The notes under the pieces were generated by a model. That model saw only the letters and a list, made by a program, of their open reading frames with translations. It had not been told where the DNA came from and did not search any database. Position numbers and translations under genes: made by a program. From an uncultured Alphaproteobacteria bacterium (GTDB taxonomy: Bacteria; Pseudomonadota; Alphaproteobacteria; Micropepsales; Micropepsaceae): DNA of 64,000 nt. Each line of letters begins with the position of its first letter. Within the stretch, counting starts at the first letter, position 1. The stretch covers positions 22,319-86,318 of the forward strand of contig CAIUCH010000050.1 in assembly GCA_903897605.1 (NCBI GenBank), read 5' to 3'. Below, in pieces: positions 1-8,384 of this stretch.

Positions 1-232
1 GTCGATTTGATGACGCCAATTCGGTGATTATTGGCATTTATCAATCTAATTGACGAAACGTGTGCGGCGTTGAAAACAAAGGTCTTCCACGATTTGGCGT
101 GAAGTATCAACTCCCTCAGTCACTTTCTTTACCGTGCCGTCATACATCCGAATCCAAACTGTCTTCTTTGGCTCGCTAGAACCTCCCGGCGCCGACGCAA
201 TCCTTCGGCGCATCATTCTCGGGGACCTGGCA
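1..232. other. Upstream region of the TonB receptor gene
   Basis: No gene is supported here. The receptor reading frame is open upstream to an ATG at 134, but the signal peptide begins at the ATG at 233, so these bases are best read as leader and promoter. A TTGACG hexamer lies near position 50, but I could not pair it with a convincing -10 box. No clear Fur-like palindrome is visible. Confidence 0.5.
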
Positions 233-2788
233 ATGACCAAATCTGCATTCAAAAAACACCTTCTTTGCACGGCCGGACTCGCGGCATTGGCGGTCGCGGT
301 TCCCGCTTCCGCGCAGACAGTCGGAGGATCGAGCAACATCGAAACGGTAGTCGTCACCGGCGCGCGCGATCAGGCCCAGGAAGTCAAGAAACAGGCGCAA
401 GTCATTCTCGATATCGCGCCGCTCGATCAAATTCGCTCTATGCCCGACTCCAATGCCGCCGAAGCGCTGCAGCGCCTGCCTGGCATCTCCCTGGAAGCCG
501 ACACCGGCGAGGGTCGCTTCATCAATATTCGCGGCATGGACGCCGACCTTAACGGCACCACCTTCGACGGCGTGCGCATGACCTCCAGCAATCCCGCATC
601 ACCGATGAGCGGAGGGCGTGCGGTGGCGTTCGATTCTTTCCCATCCGGGCTTCTGGGCGGCGTGGAAGTGATCAAGTCGCTGACGCCGGACGTGGACGCC
701 GAAGGGCTTGGCGGCGTGGTCAACATCCAGCCGCGCACGATCCCAATTGGTCAAGATCATATCATCGATGCTTCGATCGCCGGCGGCATCGAGGCTCTGC
801 GCGGTTCGCCCGTCTACAAGGGCGATATCACCCTGGGCCAGCGATTCTTCAACGACAAGCTGTCGGTGATTTTCAGCTATGGCTTCGAGCAGGATCATCG
901 TGGCATCGACGATGTTGAGGCGGACTACATCAACGATCCGACTACCGTTCCACCCGGCACAAACGCTTTTCTGACCAAGAAGGCGTTCGATGATTTGCAG
1001 AGACGTTGGTACCAATATCACCGTTCGCGCCAGGGATTTGGCGGCGGCTTTACCTATAACCCGGATTCGGCCACCAGCATCTATCTGCGCGGATTCAATA
1101 CCGGCTATTCGGAACGCGCCAACAAGCACGAATTCGTCATCACGGGCCTGGCCGACAATATTCAGAGTGTCGACAATACGACCGGGAGTTTTACGTCTTC
1201 TGGCGCGCAGTCGCGTTACAGCGACATCAACACCAAAGAGGATGTTGGCAACGAGTTGATCGAGTTCGGCGGAAACACACTCATTGCCGACACGGTGACC
1301 ATGGATGCGCGCCTCTCCTGGACCCAGGGCCATGACCGGTTTCCTTATTCGGTCAACGCCCGATTCAGCAATCCCACGCCATTTGACATCGTCTATAACA
1401 ACACCGACGCGTCGCATCCCACGACGCAGGCCCTTGGCGGCATCAATCTCGTCAATCCAGCCCTCTATGCTGTCGCTTCGGGCAGCAACAGTCCGACGAA
1501 GCAAACCGATAACGAATATGGCGCCGTGGTGAATTTTTCCGTGCCCGTCGACCTAATTGGCGAGGGCGGCGTGTTCAAGTTCGGCGGAAGCCTGCGCGAG
1601 CGCGCCCGCCGGGCGCAGCGATTCGCGGCTGATTTGAACCCGGTCGACCAGAACCTCACCGACTATGTCGCCGGACCCGACATCACCTATTATAACGGCC
1701 GCTACGATATCGGTCCGCAGCCCATCTTTTCCAAGCTGCTGGCTATTCCACAATCGGCGATAACGGCGGATCCCTCGACGACCGAGCATGACAATGAAAA
1801 TATCTATGCGGGTTATGCGCAATATGCCACGACTTTCGGCGATATTGACGTGCTGGCAGGCATCCGCTTCGAATCCACCAAGGGCACCTACCGAGCCAAC
1901 ACCCTCACCACCGACGCCTTTGGAAACACGACCATCACTCCGAACGTGGTCGGACACACTTATAATAACTTCTTCCCCGATGTGAGCCTGAAATACCAGG
2001 CAACCGACGATCTGCAGGTCCGCGCCGCGTTCTCCACCGCCATCGCCCGCCCGGGTTTCAACCAGATCACGGCGGCCCGAACAGTTAATCTGCAAAATGC
2101 CATCCCCGCCGTCACACAGGGCAATCCCGATTTGAAGCCGACGCTGGGTCGGAATTTCGATCTGACGGCGAGTTATTTCCTGCCGCAAGGCGGCATTGCC
2201 TCCATCGGCCTGTTCTACAAGGCGTTCAGCAATTACATCGTCTCGACCGAACAGACCAATGCCACCAATGTCAGCGGCTTTGGAGGCCAGAGAGTCGATT
2301 TGATCAGCTTTTCCAATGTTGAGGCGGCCCATGCCGAGGGCGCCGAATTGCAATATAATCAAAAGCTGGAATTTCTTCCCGATCCGCTCAGCGATTTCGG
2401 CTTCGAGGGCAACATGACCGCCATCGATTCCAAGGGACAGATACGCCCGGGGGAAAAGCACACGCTGCCGCAAACCTCGCCCTTCAATTACAACGGCGCC
2501 GTCTATTACCAGAACGGGCCGGTTTACCTGAAGATGGGTGCGTCCTATGTTTCGAGCAATTTGTGGGCCGTGGGTGGTAGCAGTGCGACCGATCTGTATT
2601 CGCAGCCGCGTTTTCGGCTCGACTTCGGTGGGTCCTATGACATCACCAGCGAAGTGCAGCTCTATGTCGACATCAAGAACATCACCAACACGAAGCTGGA
2701 ATTCACTCAGACCAAGGACAACAACTTTCCGGTACAGCGCGAATTCTACGATGCCGATTATCTTGTCGGCGTGCGCGTGAAAATGTGA
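233..2788 (+). CDS. TonB-dependent receptor (Caulobacter/Xanthomonas type)
   Basis: This is an outer-membrane active transporter of about 851 residues. It starts with a classic signal peptide (MTKSAFKKHLLCTAG..., cleavage after PASA). The N-terminal plug region is clear: the segment MPDSNAAEALQRLPGISLE is typical of the receptor class overrepresented in Caulobacter and Xanthomonas, followed by an IRGMD element. The rest is beta-barrel sequence rich in alternating aromatic residues, ending in YLVGVRVKM. The ATG at 233 is chosen because it precedes the signal peptide; an in-frame ATG at 134 would add 33 non-secretory residues. The phosphoesterase gene follows after 14 bases, so the two are probably cotranscribed. 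The substrate is unknown; the neighbour hints at a phosphorylated compound (inference). Confidence 0.93.
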   Translation: MTKSAFKKHLLCTAGLAALAVAVPASAQTVGGSSNIETVVVTGARDQAQEVKKQAQVILDIAPLDQIRSMPDSNAAEALQRLPGISLEADTGEGRFINIRGMDADLNGTTFDGVRMTSSNPASPMSGGRAVAFDSFPSGLLGGVEVIKSLTPDVDAEGLGGVVNIQPRTIPIGQDHIIDASIAGGIEALRGSPVYKGDITLGQRFFNDKLSVIFSYGFEQDHRGIDDVEADYINDPTTVPPGTNAFLTKKAFDDLQRRWYQYHRSRQGFGGGFTYNPDSATSIYLRGFNTGYSERANKHEFVITGLADNIQSVDNTTGSFTSSGAQSRYSDINTKEDVGNELIEFGGNTLIADTVTMDARLSWTQGHDRFPYSVNARFSNPTPFDIVYNNTDASHPTTQALGGINLVNPALYAVASGSNSPTKQTDNEYGAVVNFSVPVDLIGEGGVFKFGGSLRERARRAQRFAADLNPVDQNLTDYVAGPDITYYNGRYDIGPQPIFSKLLAIPQSAITADPSTTEHDNENIYAGYAQYATTFGDIDVLAGIRFESTKGTYRANTLTTDAFGNTTITPNVVGHTYNNFFPDVSLKYQATDDLQVRAAFSTAIARPGFNQITAARTVNLQNAIPAVTQGNPDLKPTLGRNFDLTASYFLPQGGIASIGLFYKAFSNYIVSTEQTNATNVSGFGGQRVDLISFSNVEAAHAEGAELQYNQKLEFLPDPLSDFGFEGNMTAIDSKGQIRPGEKHTLPQTSPFNYNGAVYYQNGPVYLKMGASYVSSNLWAVGGSSATDLYSQPRFRLDFGGSYDITSEVQLYVDIKNITNTKLEFTQTKDNNFPVQREFYDADYLVGVRVKM

Positions 2789-2802
2789 GGACGACATCCG
2801 GC

Positions 2803-3945
2803 ATGGGACTGCAAAAGACCGCACAATCGATCCTGGTTGGGACCTGCGTGATGGGCGTTTGCGGCGTCTCGGCAGTCGCCACGGCGTTCGCTCCACGCCC
2901 TGCCATGCCGCGCTATCAACACATCTTCGTCATTATCGAGGAAAATCAAAGCTTTGATAAAATGATGCAGCATCCGCAATGGACGCCCAATCTGCACCGG
3001 CTGGCGGCCGACTATGGGCTGGCCACGCAATTCTATGCCGAGGTTCATTCCAGCGAAGGCAATTATGTCGCCATGGTGGGCGGCGACACGTTTGGCATTC
3101 ATGACGATGATGCCTTTTTCTGCAAGCAAGGAACGCAAGACAAGTATTGTGAAAATTCCGGCACGGCGCAGTATGCCGATCACGACATAGCCGCTCCCAA
3201 TCTTGCCGACCAGTTGACTGAAGCGGGTCTCTCCTGGAAGGCCTATCTTGAGGATCTGCCTGCGCCCGGTTCCCTGGTTCCGCGCTGGCCGACCAAAGAT
3301 TACCCGGTCTCCGGCATGCCTTATGAGATGTACGCCGCTAAGCATAATGGCTTTGTGAGCTTCCGGAGCGTTAATCGGGAGCCCTATCCGGAGCTGGCGG
3401 AGCATTTTGTCAATTTCCGGCAGCTAGATGACGATCTGGCGCAAGACCGAATGCCAAACTACGCGCACATCGTTCCCAATCAGTGTAACGACATGCATGG
3501 TAGGGGCGCCAAGGACGGGCCCAACATCCCCGCCGATTGCGTGGGAGGCTCTGATCCGTCGGGCCTGATCCAGCGCGGTGACGCGCAGATCGCCCGATTG
3601 GTCGAAAAAATCATGGCGTCGAAGCTTTGGCGCGATCCGGGCAATAACGCCATCGTCATCACTTTTGACGAAAATGATGGGTCCGATCGCATGCATGGCG
3701 TTCAAGGTTGTTGCGGTTACGAGCCGGGCAGCCGGGCCAATTTTGGCGGCGGGCGCATTCCCACCATCGTCATCACGAACCACGGTCCGCGCCATGCCGA
3801 AGATGCTACGCCCTATAATCATTACTCGCTGTTGCGCACGACCGAGGCGGCGTTTGGCATCAAGACCTATCTCGGTCATGCCGCCGACAGCGACAAAGGC
3901 GTGGTGGCAATGACGCCCCTGTTCGCGACCGGCGAAAATCAGTAG
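2803..3945 (+). CDS. Secreted phosphoesterase (PF04185-like, phospholipase C/acid phosphatase family)
   Basis: A protein of about 380 residues with an N-terminal hydrophobic signal or anchor (QSILVGTCVMGVCGVSAVA). Family motifs are visible: IEENQSFDKMM, equivalent to the ENRSFD metal-binding motif, then ITFDENDGSD, and YNHYSLLRTTEAAFG near the C terminus. Members hydrolyse phosphate mono- or diesters in the periplasm or outside the cell. The ATG at 2803 has a TGAGGA sequence 12 bases upstream; a GTG at 2785 overlapping the receptor stop is possible. The close link to the TonB receptor suggests joint scavenging of a phosphorylated substrate, which is inference. It could be annotated as acid phosphatase or phospholipase C; the sequence does not decide. 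Confidence 0.85.
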   Translation: MGLQKTAQSILVGTCVMGVCGVSAVATAFAPRPAMPRYQHIFVIIEENQSFDKMMQHPQWTPNLHRLAADYGLATQFYAEVHSSEGNYVAMVGGDTFGIHDDDAFFCKQGTQDKYCENSGTAQYADHDIAAPNLADQLTEAGLSWKAYLEDLPAPGSLVPRWPTKDYPVSGMPYEMYAAKHNGFVSFRSVNREPYPELAEHFVNFRQLDDDLAQDRMPNYAHIVPNQCNDMHGRGAKDGPNIPADCVGGSDPSGLIQRGDAQIARLVEKIMASKLWRDPGNNAIVITFDENDGSDRMHGVQGCCGYEPGSRANFGGGRIPTIVITNHGPRHAEDATPYNHYSLLRTTEAAFGIKTYLGHAADSDKGVVAMTPLFATGENQ

Positions 3946-4150
3946 CCTGCCACTGCATTCGACAGCGGTATGGATCCGCTCCGTTGTCTCGCCCATCCTT
4001 CGGGTTAGGCCGTTATGCGGCTGCGGAACGCGGATCGGAACTATGTGTTGACTACCATATTCATAGGCAAAGGCTATTGGCCCGTCGCAGGCCAAAGATG
4101 GCATTGAGATCGTCGCCAGCGCTTCGGTGACGGATCTTTCGAAGCTCCCT

Positions 4151-4176
4151 GTAACCAATTCGCCTGGCGACGCGAC
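4151..4176 (+). promoter_or_regulatory. SigF-type promoter upstream of the cytochrome b/molybdoenzyme operon
   Basis: GTAACC at 4151-4156 and CGAC at 4173-4176 are separated by exactly 16 bases. The same -35 element and spacing recur at 5909-5934 and, on the other strand, at 8267-8292. From memory, the motif reported for Caulobacter SigF is GTAACC-N16-CGAA. The -10 is so close to the ATG at 4183 that translation more likely starts at the ATG at 4213. Confidence 0.75.
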
Positions 4177-4212
4177 TTAAGCATGACCGCGTTCCAGGGA
4201 TGTTGCCGGAAA

Positions 4213-5100
4213 ATGGACCATTTGCAGGCCGAAACAGCCATTACCGCGGATATCGGCGTGACCGGCGATGTGCCAGCCGTCGCACCGGCTGCCTCCGAGG
4301 GTTTCTATCGGCACCGGGCCGTTGTGCGCCTGACGCATTGGATCAATGCATTGGCGATCCTGTTTCTTCTGGGCAGCGGCCTCAACATCTTCAACGCCCA
4401 ACCAAATCTCTATTGGGGCCGCTATGGCTCCAACGCCAATCCGCCTGACCATGCCTTCTTTTCCATCGGTGCGTTCAATACGCCGGACGGACCGCGCGGA
4501 ATGACCCAAATCGGTTCCTGGCAGTTCGATACCACCGGCGTTCTGGGCTGGTCGAAAGTGAGCGGCGAATATACCGCGCGCGGCTGGCCCAGCGGGATCA
4601 CCATTCCCAGCTTTCAGGATCTTGCCGATGTACGGCATTGGCACTTTCTGTTTGCCGCCGTCCTGGCGATCAACGGCCTGATCTATCTGTCCTGGAGCCT
4701 TTGGCGCCGTCATCTCCAGCACGACATTTGGCCGACGATGGCGGATCTCAAGGCCATTCCCCGCGCAGTGCTGGATCATCTGAAACTGAAGCATCCCAGG
4801 GGCGAGGCGGCAAAGCGTTACAATGTGCTGCAGCGTCTGGCCTATTTGGGCGTGATCGCGCTGATCACCCTGATGGTGTTGACGGGCCTGACCATGTCGC
4901 CGGGCTTCGACGCGGTGTTTCCCTGGCTGCTGGACATTTTCGGCGGCCGCCAATCCGCCCGCAGCATTCATTTCATCTGCGCCGCACTGATCGTGCTGTT
5001 CGTCATCGTGCATCTCGCCGAAGTGGTTCTTGCCGGACCGATCAACGAAGTGCGCTCCATGCTCACCGGCTATTTCGTCCTTCCCAGGGAGCATCCGTAA
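4213..5100 (+). CDS. Membrane cytochrome b (b561-like), likely electron donor to the molybdoenzyme
   Basis: A polytopic cytochrome b of about 295 residues. Histidines suited to ligate two hemes sit in predicted helices: VVRLTHWINALAI, DVRHWHFLFAA, SIHFICAAL and VIVHLAEVV. It resembles cytochrome b/b6-domain subunits that pass electrons from the quinone pool to a periplasmic partner, like YedZ1 of Azospira. The start at 4213 is preferred over 4183 because a SigF-like -10 box ends at 4176 and a CAGGGA sequence lies 12 bases before the ATG at 4213. Its stop overlaps the start of the molybdoenzyme gene (TAATG), indicating translational coupling. It is not a clear MsrQ homologue by eye. Confidence 0.82.
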   Translation: MDHLQAETAITADIGVTGDVPAVAPAASEGFYRHRAVVRLTHWINALAILFLLGSGLNIFNAQPNLYWGRYGSNANPPDHAFFSIGAFNTPDGPRGMTQIGSWQFDTTGVLGWSKVSGEYTARGWPSGITIPSFQDLADVRHWHFLFAAVLAINGLIYLSWSLWRRHLQHDIWPTMADLKAIPRAVLDHLKLKHPRGEAAKRYNVLQRLAYLGVIALITLMVLTGLTMSPGFDAVFPWLLDIFGGRQSARSIHFICAALIVLFVIVHLAEVVLAGPINEVRSMLTGYFVLPREHP

Positions 5101-5894
5101 TGGCATCGGCGAAAATTCTCACCCGGCGTGCTGCCATCCTGGCGGGCTTTGGCGGCGCCGGCGCACTGCTCTGGAACGTCAACAGCCTGACACTGAGCCC
5201 CAGCTTCGCGCATGTTTTTCATGCGGTGGAGGATTGGACCAGGATCAGTCAGCGGACGCTGCTGTCGCCGGGGCAGTTGGCGCGCGAGTACAGCCCGGCC
5301 GACATTTCGCCCACATTTAAGCCCAACGGCACCATCAATCCGGGCGGCGATGACTATAACGGCCATGTGGCGCAGAATTTCGCCAACTGGCGGTTGAAGA
5401 TCGACGGCATGGTGTCGCGTCCCTTGTCGCTGTCAGTGGCGGATCTGCGCCGTCTTCCGTCGCGCACCCAGATCACCAAGCATGACTGTGTCGAAGGTTG
5501 GACCGCCATTGGCATGTGGCAGGGCGTACAGTTGGGCCTGTTGCTGAAGGCGGCGGGTGTGGCGATGGGCGCACGGTATGCGGTGTTCCATTGCGCCGAC
5601 AATTTGGACGGTGAGCCACAAAAGGGCGGCATCCAGAGTCCCGGCCAATATTACGAAAGCATCGATCTCAATGACGCGTTCCATCCCCAGACCATCATCG
5701 CCTATAATTTCAACGGCAAAACGCTGGATGTGCCGCATGGTGCGCCGCTGCGGCTGAGAGTTGAGCGCCAGCTTGGTTACAAGCACGCCAAATATCTTCA
5801 ACGCATCGAACTGACCGACAGCTTCGCGCACATTGCGGGCGGGCAGGGCGGCTATTGGGAAGATCGCGGCTATGAATGGTATGCCGGGGCTTAA
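5100..5894 (+). CDS. Tat-exported molybdopterin oxidoreductase, MsrP/YedY1-like
   Basis: A 264-residue protein of the sulfite oxidase/YedY fold. The N terminus has a twin-arginine sequence (LTRRAAILAGFGGAGA). The molybdenum-ligating cysteine is in TKHDCVEGWTAI (Cys130), and the C-terminal part keeps GAPLRLRVERQLGYK. YedY/MsrP enzymes reduce methionine sulfoxide in periplasmic proteins. It is shorter than E. coli MsrP and closer in look to the YedY1 type. The ATG at 5100 overlaps the stop of the cytochrome gene. Together with the methionine-rich protein at 6735 and SigF/NrsF, it matches the reactive-chlorine scavenging system described in Azospira suillum, where YedY1 regenerates an oxidised methionine-rich peptide. 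Substrate here is inferred. Confidence 0.85.
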   Translation: MASAKILTRRAAILAGFGGAGALLWNVNSLTLSPSFAHVFHAVEDWTRISQRTLLSPGQLAREYSPADISPTFKPNGTINPGGDDYNGHVAQNFANWRLKIDGMVSRPLSLSVADLRRLPSRTQITKHDCVEGWTAIGMWQGVQLGLLLKAAGVAMGARYAVFHCADNLDGEPQKGGIQSPGQYYESIDLNDAFHPQTIIAYNFNGKTLDVPHGAPLRLRVERQLGYKHAKYLQRIELTDSFAHIAGGQGGYWEDRGYEWYAGA

Positions 5895-5908
5895 TCGTCG
5901 TTTTTCCG

Positions 5909-5934
5909 GTAACCGATTTCGCCAACCGCCCGAA
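5909..5934 (+). promoter_or_regulatory. SigF-type promoter upstream of the DUF1223 gene
   Basis: GTAACC at 5909-5914, 16 bases, then CGAA at 5931-5934. This is the best copy of the four in the island. It lies just after the stop of the molybdoenzyme gene and about 40 bases before the DUF1223 start, so the DUF1223 gene and the methionine-rich protein gene can form a second transcription unit. Confidence 0.8.
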
Positions 5935-5973
5935 TGACTTTCCGAGACCGCAACGCGGACGGAAGGGTGGACC

Positions 5974-6660
5974 ATGAAAGCCAACAGAATTTCCATTGCG
6001 GCGGCCGTTTCGGGCCTGTTTCTTACCGCCCCGGCGCACGCCATCGCGCAGCCCACCGTGGTCGAACTTTTCCAGAGCCAAGGTTGTTCGGATTGCCCGC
6101 CGGCCAACGCCAATCTGATGGCGCTGAGCGATCGTGCCGATCTGATCACGCTCAGCTTCGGCGTCACCTATTGGGACCGACTGGGCTGGAAGGACACCTT
6201 CGCGTCACCACAATTCACCGACCGGCAATGGGATTATGCCCGCGCCTTTCATCGCCAACAGATGTTCACACCGGAAGTGGTGGTCAATGGCCGCGCCGAT
6301 GTGGTGGGCGCCAATCGCGCCGAATTGGAAAATCTGATCCGGCGGCAAGCCAATGACCACGGCCCGCAAGTCAAGATCGATAGCGGCATCGTCACGGTTG
6401 GCGAGGGTATGGTGCAGAAGGCCGACGTCTGGCTGGTGCGTTACGATCCCAGCATCGTCCAGGTTCCGATCGCGCGCGGCGAGAATGGCGGCATCACCTT
6501 GCCGCACAGAAATGTCGTGAAGGCGCTGATCAAGCTGGGCGAATGGTCCGGTGCGGCGCAGACCTACCGCATTCCGGACGACGCGAATAAGAGCTGGCGC
6601 GAGGCGGTGCTGGTCCAGGCTGGACCGGGCGGCGCGATTTTGGCCGCCGCGCGCAACTGA
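5974..6660 (+). CDS. DUF1223 secreted thioredoxin-like protein
   Basis: A 228-residue protein with a signal peptide ending near PAHAIA. The mature start VVELFQSQGCSDCPPANA contains a CxxC pair (Cys38, Cys41) typical of DUF1223, a thioredoxin-fold family without a settled function. GGAAGGGTGG lies just before the ATG. A perfect SigF-type promoter is 40 bases upstream and the methionine-rich protein gene follows, so it should respond to the same stress. A periplasmic thiol-redox role is plausible (inference); nothing in the sequence identifies a partner. Confidence 0.85.
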   Translation: MKANRISIAAAVSGLFLTAPAHAIAQPTVVELFQSQGCSDCPPANANLMALSDRADLITLSFGVTYWDRLGWKDTFASPQFTDRQWDYARAFHRQQMFTPEVVVNGRADVVGANRAELENLIRRQANDHGPQVKIDSGIVTVGEGMVQKADVWLVRYDPSIVQVPIARGENGGITLPHRNVVKALIKLGEWSGAAQTYRIPDDANKSWREAVLVQAGPGGAILAAARN

Positions 6661-6734
6661 GAAAGCAACGAGATTTCACCAATGTGAAGTGCCAAGGCCC
6701 AGGCAATGCGGCCATTCCCAAGGAGAGTTTCTAA

Positions 6735-7019
6735 ATGCATTCTTCCATCAAGATCACCACCCTTGCCCTGTTCATCAGCACAGTGGCTGCCGGCGCGGCT
6801 CTGGCGCAGGCGCAAAGCGGCGCCATGTCGAACGGTTCCATGTCCAGCGGCGCGATGTCGGACGGTAAGATGTCGGACGGCAAAATGGCGGACGCCAAAA
6901 TGTCCGACCATGCGATGACCAATCACAAAGGCAAGAAGAAGACTGACGCGATGGCGAGCGGCGCAATGTCCAGCGGCGCGATGTCGAATGGTTCGATGTC
7001 GGACGGTCAGAAGCACTGA
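6735..7019 (+). CDS. Methionine-rich secreted protein with MxxGx pentapeptide repeats (MXKDX/MrpX-like)
   Basis: A 94-residue protein with a signal peptide (MHSSIKITTLALFISTVAAG..., cleavage near ALAQA). The mature part has methionine at positions 31, 36, 41, 46, 51, 56, 61, then 73, 78, 83, 88: an exact five-residue period broken once by a lysine-rich linker, NHKGKKKTD. It has no cysteine and no aromatic residue. Such proteins act as sacrificial methionine pools oxidised by hypochlorite and re-reduced by a periplasmic sulfoxide reductase (MrpX of Azospira suillum). The start has a strong AAGGAGA. It is followed by an intrinsic terminator. A metal-binding role is an alternative. Confidence 0.88.
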   Translation: MHSSIKITTLALFISTVAAGAALAQAQSGAMSNGSMSSGAMSDGKMSDGKMADAKMSDHAMTNHKGKKKTDAMASGAMSSGAMSNGSMSDGQKH

Positions 7020-7043
7020 TCGTCGATTTTTCCATAGACTTGG

Positions 7044-7079
7044 CCGGAGTGTACGCCCTCACCACTCCGGTCATTTTTT
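7044..7079 (+). terminator. Intrinsic terminator after the methionine-rich protein gene
   Basis: An 8-bp stem, CCGGAGTG (7044-7051) with CACTCCGG (7063-7070), and an 11-base loop are followed by a T run at 7074-7079. It ends the plus-strand unit just before the convergent nrsF stop. Confidence 0.8.
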
Positions 7080-7080
7080 G

Positions 7081-7719
7081 CTACCAACGCAGCAGCCAGC
7101 GCCCCAGCACTGCACCCAAAAGACCCGACGCCGCCACACCCAGCGTGTACCAGATCGCCATGAACGGCATGGCGTCCTCATTGCAGTGGAAGGCATAAAC
7201 CCAAGCACCGACTGCGCCCGCCAGCAATCCTGCGCTGGCACCCGCCAAGGTCAGGCGCGTCGGCGCCAACTGACGCAAGCTCCAGAACAGCCCGGCGAAG
7301 ATCGGCAAGGACAATACGAAGATATTGCGGGTGCAGACATTGGCGGAACCGCCCATGATCAGCGCATGACGCGGCGCGTCCGATGGCATCAGCTGCAAGA
7401 TTGCCAATCCCACCATCACCGCCAGGGTGAACAAGCCCAGCAAGGTCGCCGCGCCGATTTTTCCACCGGCGCGGGCCTGGCGGTCCACCATCCAGAATCC
7501 GGCAATCGCCAGCACCAAAGTATAAGCGAATTTGACCCAGAACGGCGTGGTCATCATCGCATCGCCCATGTCGGGGCGCAGGCCCAGCCATGGCACCATG
7601 ATGGCCGCCGACACCGCCATGCCGCCAATCAGGCCCACCGCCAGCACGCGTAGCACATGGCCGGGCGTCACGGGCGCCAGATCCTGAGCCAGAAGGTCGA
7701 TGAGATTATCGGTTTTCAT
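7081..7719 (-). CDS. nrsF: NrsF-type membrane anti-sigma factor (DUF1109)
   Basis: A 212-residue protein with about six hydrophobic segments and a short cytoplasmic N terminus (MKTDNLIDLLAQDLAPVTPG), the NrsF/DUF1109 layout. These proteins hold SigF-type sigma factors at the membrane until a signal arrives. Two cysteines stand out, Cys129 (GGSANVCTRN) and Cys179 (VYAFHCNEDA); from memory, cysteines at these same positions are needed for sensing in the Bradyrhizobium anti-sigma OsrA. The start overlaps the end of the sigma gene by 14 bases and has GGAGGG upstream, so the two are translationally coupled. Confidence 0.9.
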   Translation of the reverse strand: MKTDNLIDLLAQDLAPVTPGHVLRVLAVGLIGGMAVSAAIMVPWLGLRPDMGDAMMTTPFWVKFAYTLVLAIAGFWMVDRQARAGGKIGAATLLGLFTLAVMVGLAILQLMPSDAPRHALIMGGSANVCTRNIFVLSLPIFAGLFWSLRQLAPTRLTLAGASAGLLAGAVGAWVYAFHCNEDAMPFMAIWYTLGVAASGLLGAVLGRWLLRW

Positions 7720-8251
7720 CGTCGCCCTCCTCGAGATTGTTGCGCAAAGTCTTCAACGCCCTGTGCACGCCAACCTTTACAGCCGATTCCGACATGCCGG
7801 TTTGCGCCGCGACTTCCTGGGTGGAAAATCCTTCCAGCTTGGCTTTGCGCACCAGGTCGGCCCGCGCCTTGGGCAGGGTGGCCAGCAGCTTGTTGACATC
7901 GCGTTTGGCGCCAGCGGCTTCGGCCTCGTCGCGGGCAAAGAGTTCTGGCGCATCGTCCAGGGGCACGGCGGCGCGGCGTTTGCTGCGGCGATATTCGTCG
8001 ATCAATTTGTAGCGTGCGATGCCATAGACCCAGGCTGTGAAGGGTTGCGAGGTATCGTAGGTGGCACGGCGCGTATGCATCGCAATCAATGTCTCCTGCA
8101 CCAGGTCCTCGGCATCGGCTGGCCCGACCCTGCGGCCATAATATGCCCGCAAATGACTTCCCAGGGCCGCCAGCAGCATCCGATAGGCGGCGCCATCGCC
8201 CGCCAGCGCTGCGATCATCCAGGCGCGGTATTGGGTCTCTTCCGCGATCAA
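7706..8251 (-). CDS. sigF: ECF sigma factor, SigF type
   Basis: A 181-residue extracytoplasmic-function sigma factor. Region 2 is at residues 45-95 (DAEDLVQETLIAMHTRR, then QPFTAWVYGIARYKLIDEYR), and region 4 at about 125-170 (LPKARADLVRKAKLEGFSTQ, then SESAVKVGVHRALKTLRNNL). The listed start is TTG; a downstream ATG at residue 12 is an alternative. A GTAACT-N16-CGAA element ends 15 bases upstream of the TTG, so the gene probably drives itself. The overlapping nrsF encodes its anti-sigma. Genes with the same promoter element lie on both sides. Confidence 0.93.
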   Translation of the reverse strand: MIAEETQYRAWMIAALAGDGAAYRMLLAALGSHLRAYYGRRVGPADAEDLVQETLIAMHTRRATYDTSQPFTAWVYGIARYKLIDEYRRSKRRAAVPLDDAPELFARDEAEAAGAKRDVNKLLATLPKARADLVRKAKLEGFSTQEVAAQTGMSESAVKVGVHRALKTLRNNLEEGDDENR

Positions 8252-8266
8252 TCCAGGCTCCCATAG

Positions 8267-8292
8267 TTCGTGGGGGCTGGCGAAATAGTTAC
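8267..8292 (-). promoter_or_regulatory. SigF-type promoter of sigF-nrsF (autoregulation)
   Basis: On the minus strand GTAACT (8292-8287) is followed after 16 bases by CGAA (8270-8267), ending 15 bases before the sigF TTG. Spacing and -10 match the copy at 5909-5934; the -35 differs in one base. Confidence 0.75.
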
Positions 8293-8384
8293 GCCCCGGA
8301 AGGGCGGCTCCAATACGGACAGGAAGGTCATGAAACCGCTTTTACGCTGCCGCCCACCCGCTCGCAATTGGGCGGTCCGGAAGG

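Noticed and set aside
1553..2896. A 447-codon open frame on the minus strand across the TonB receptor gene
   Set aside because: It is antisense to a clear receptor, has low-complexity basic composition and no domain; it is a GC-rich shadow frame.
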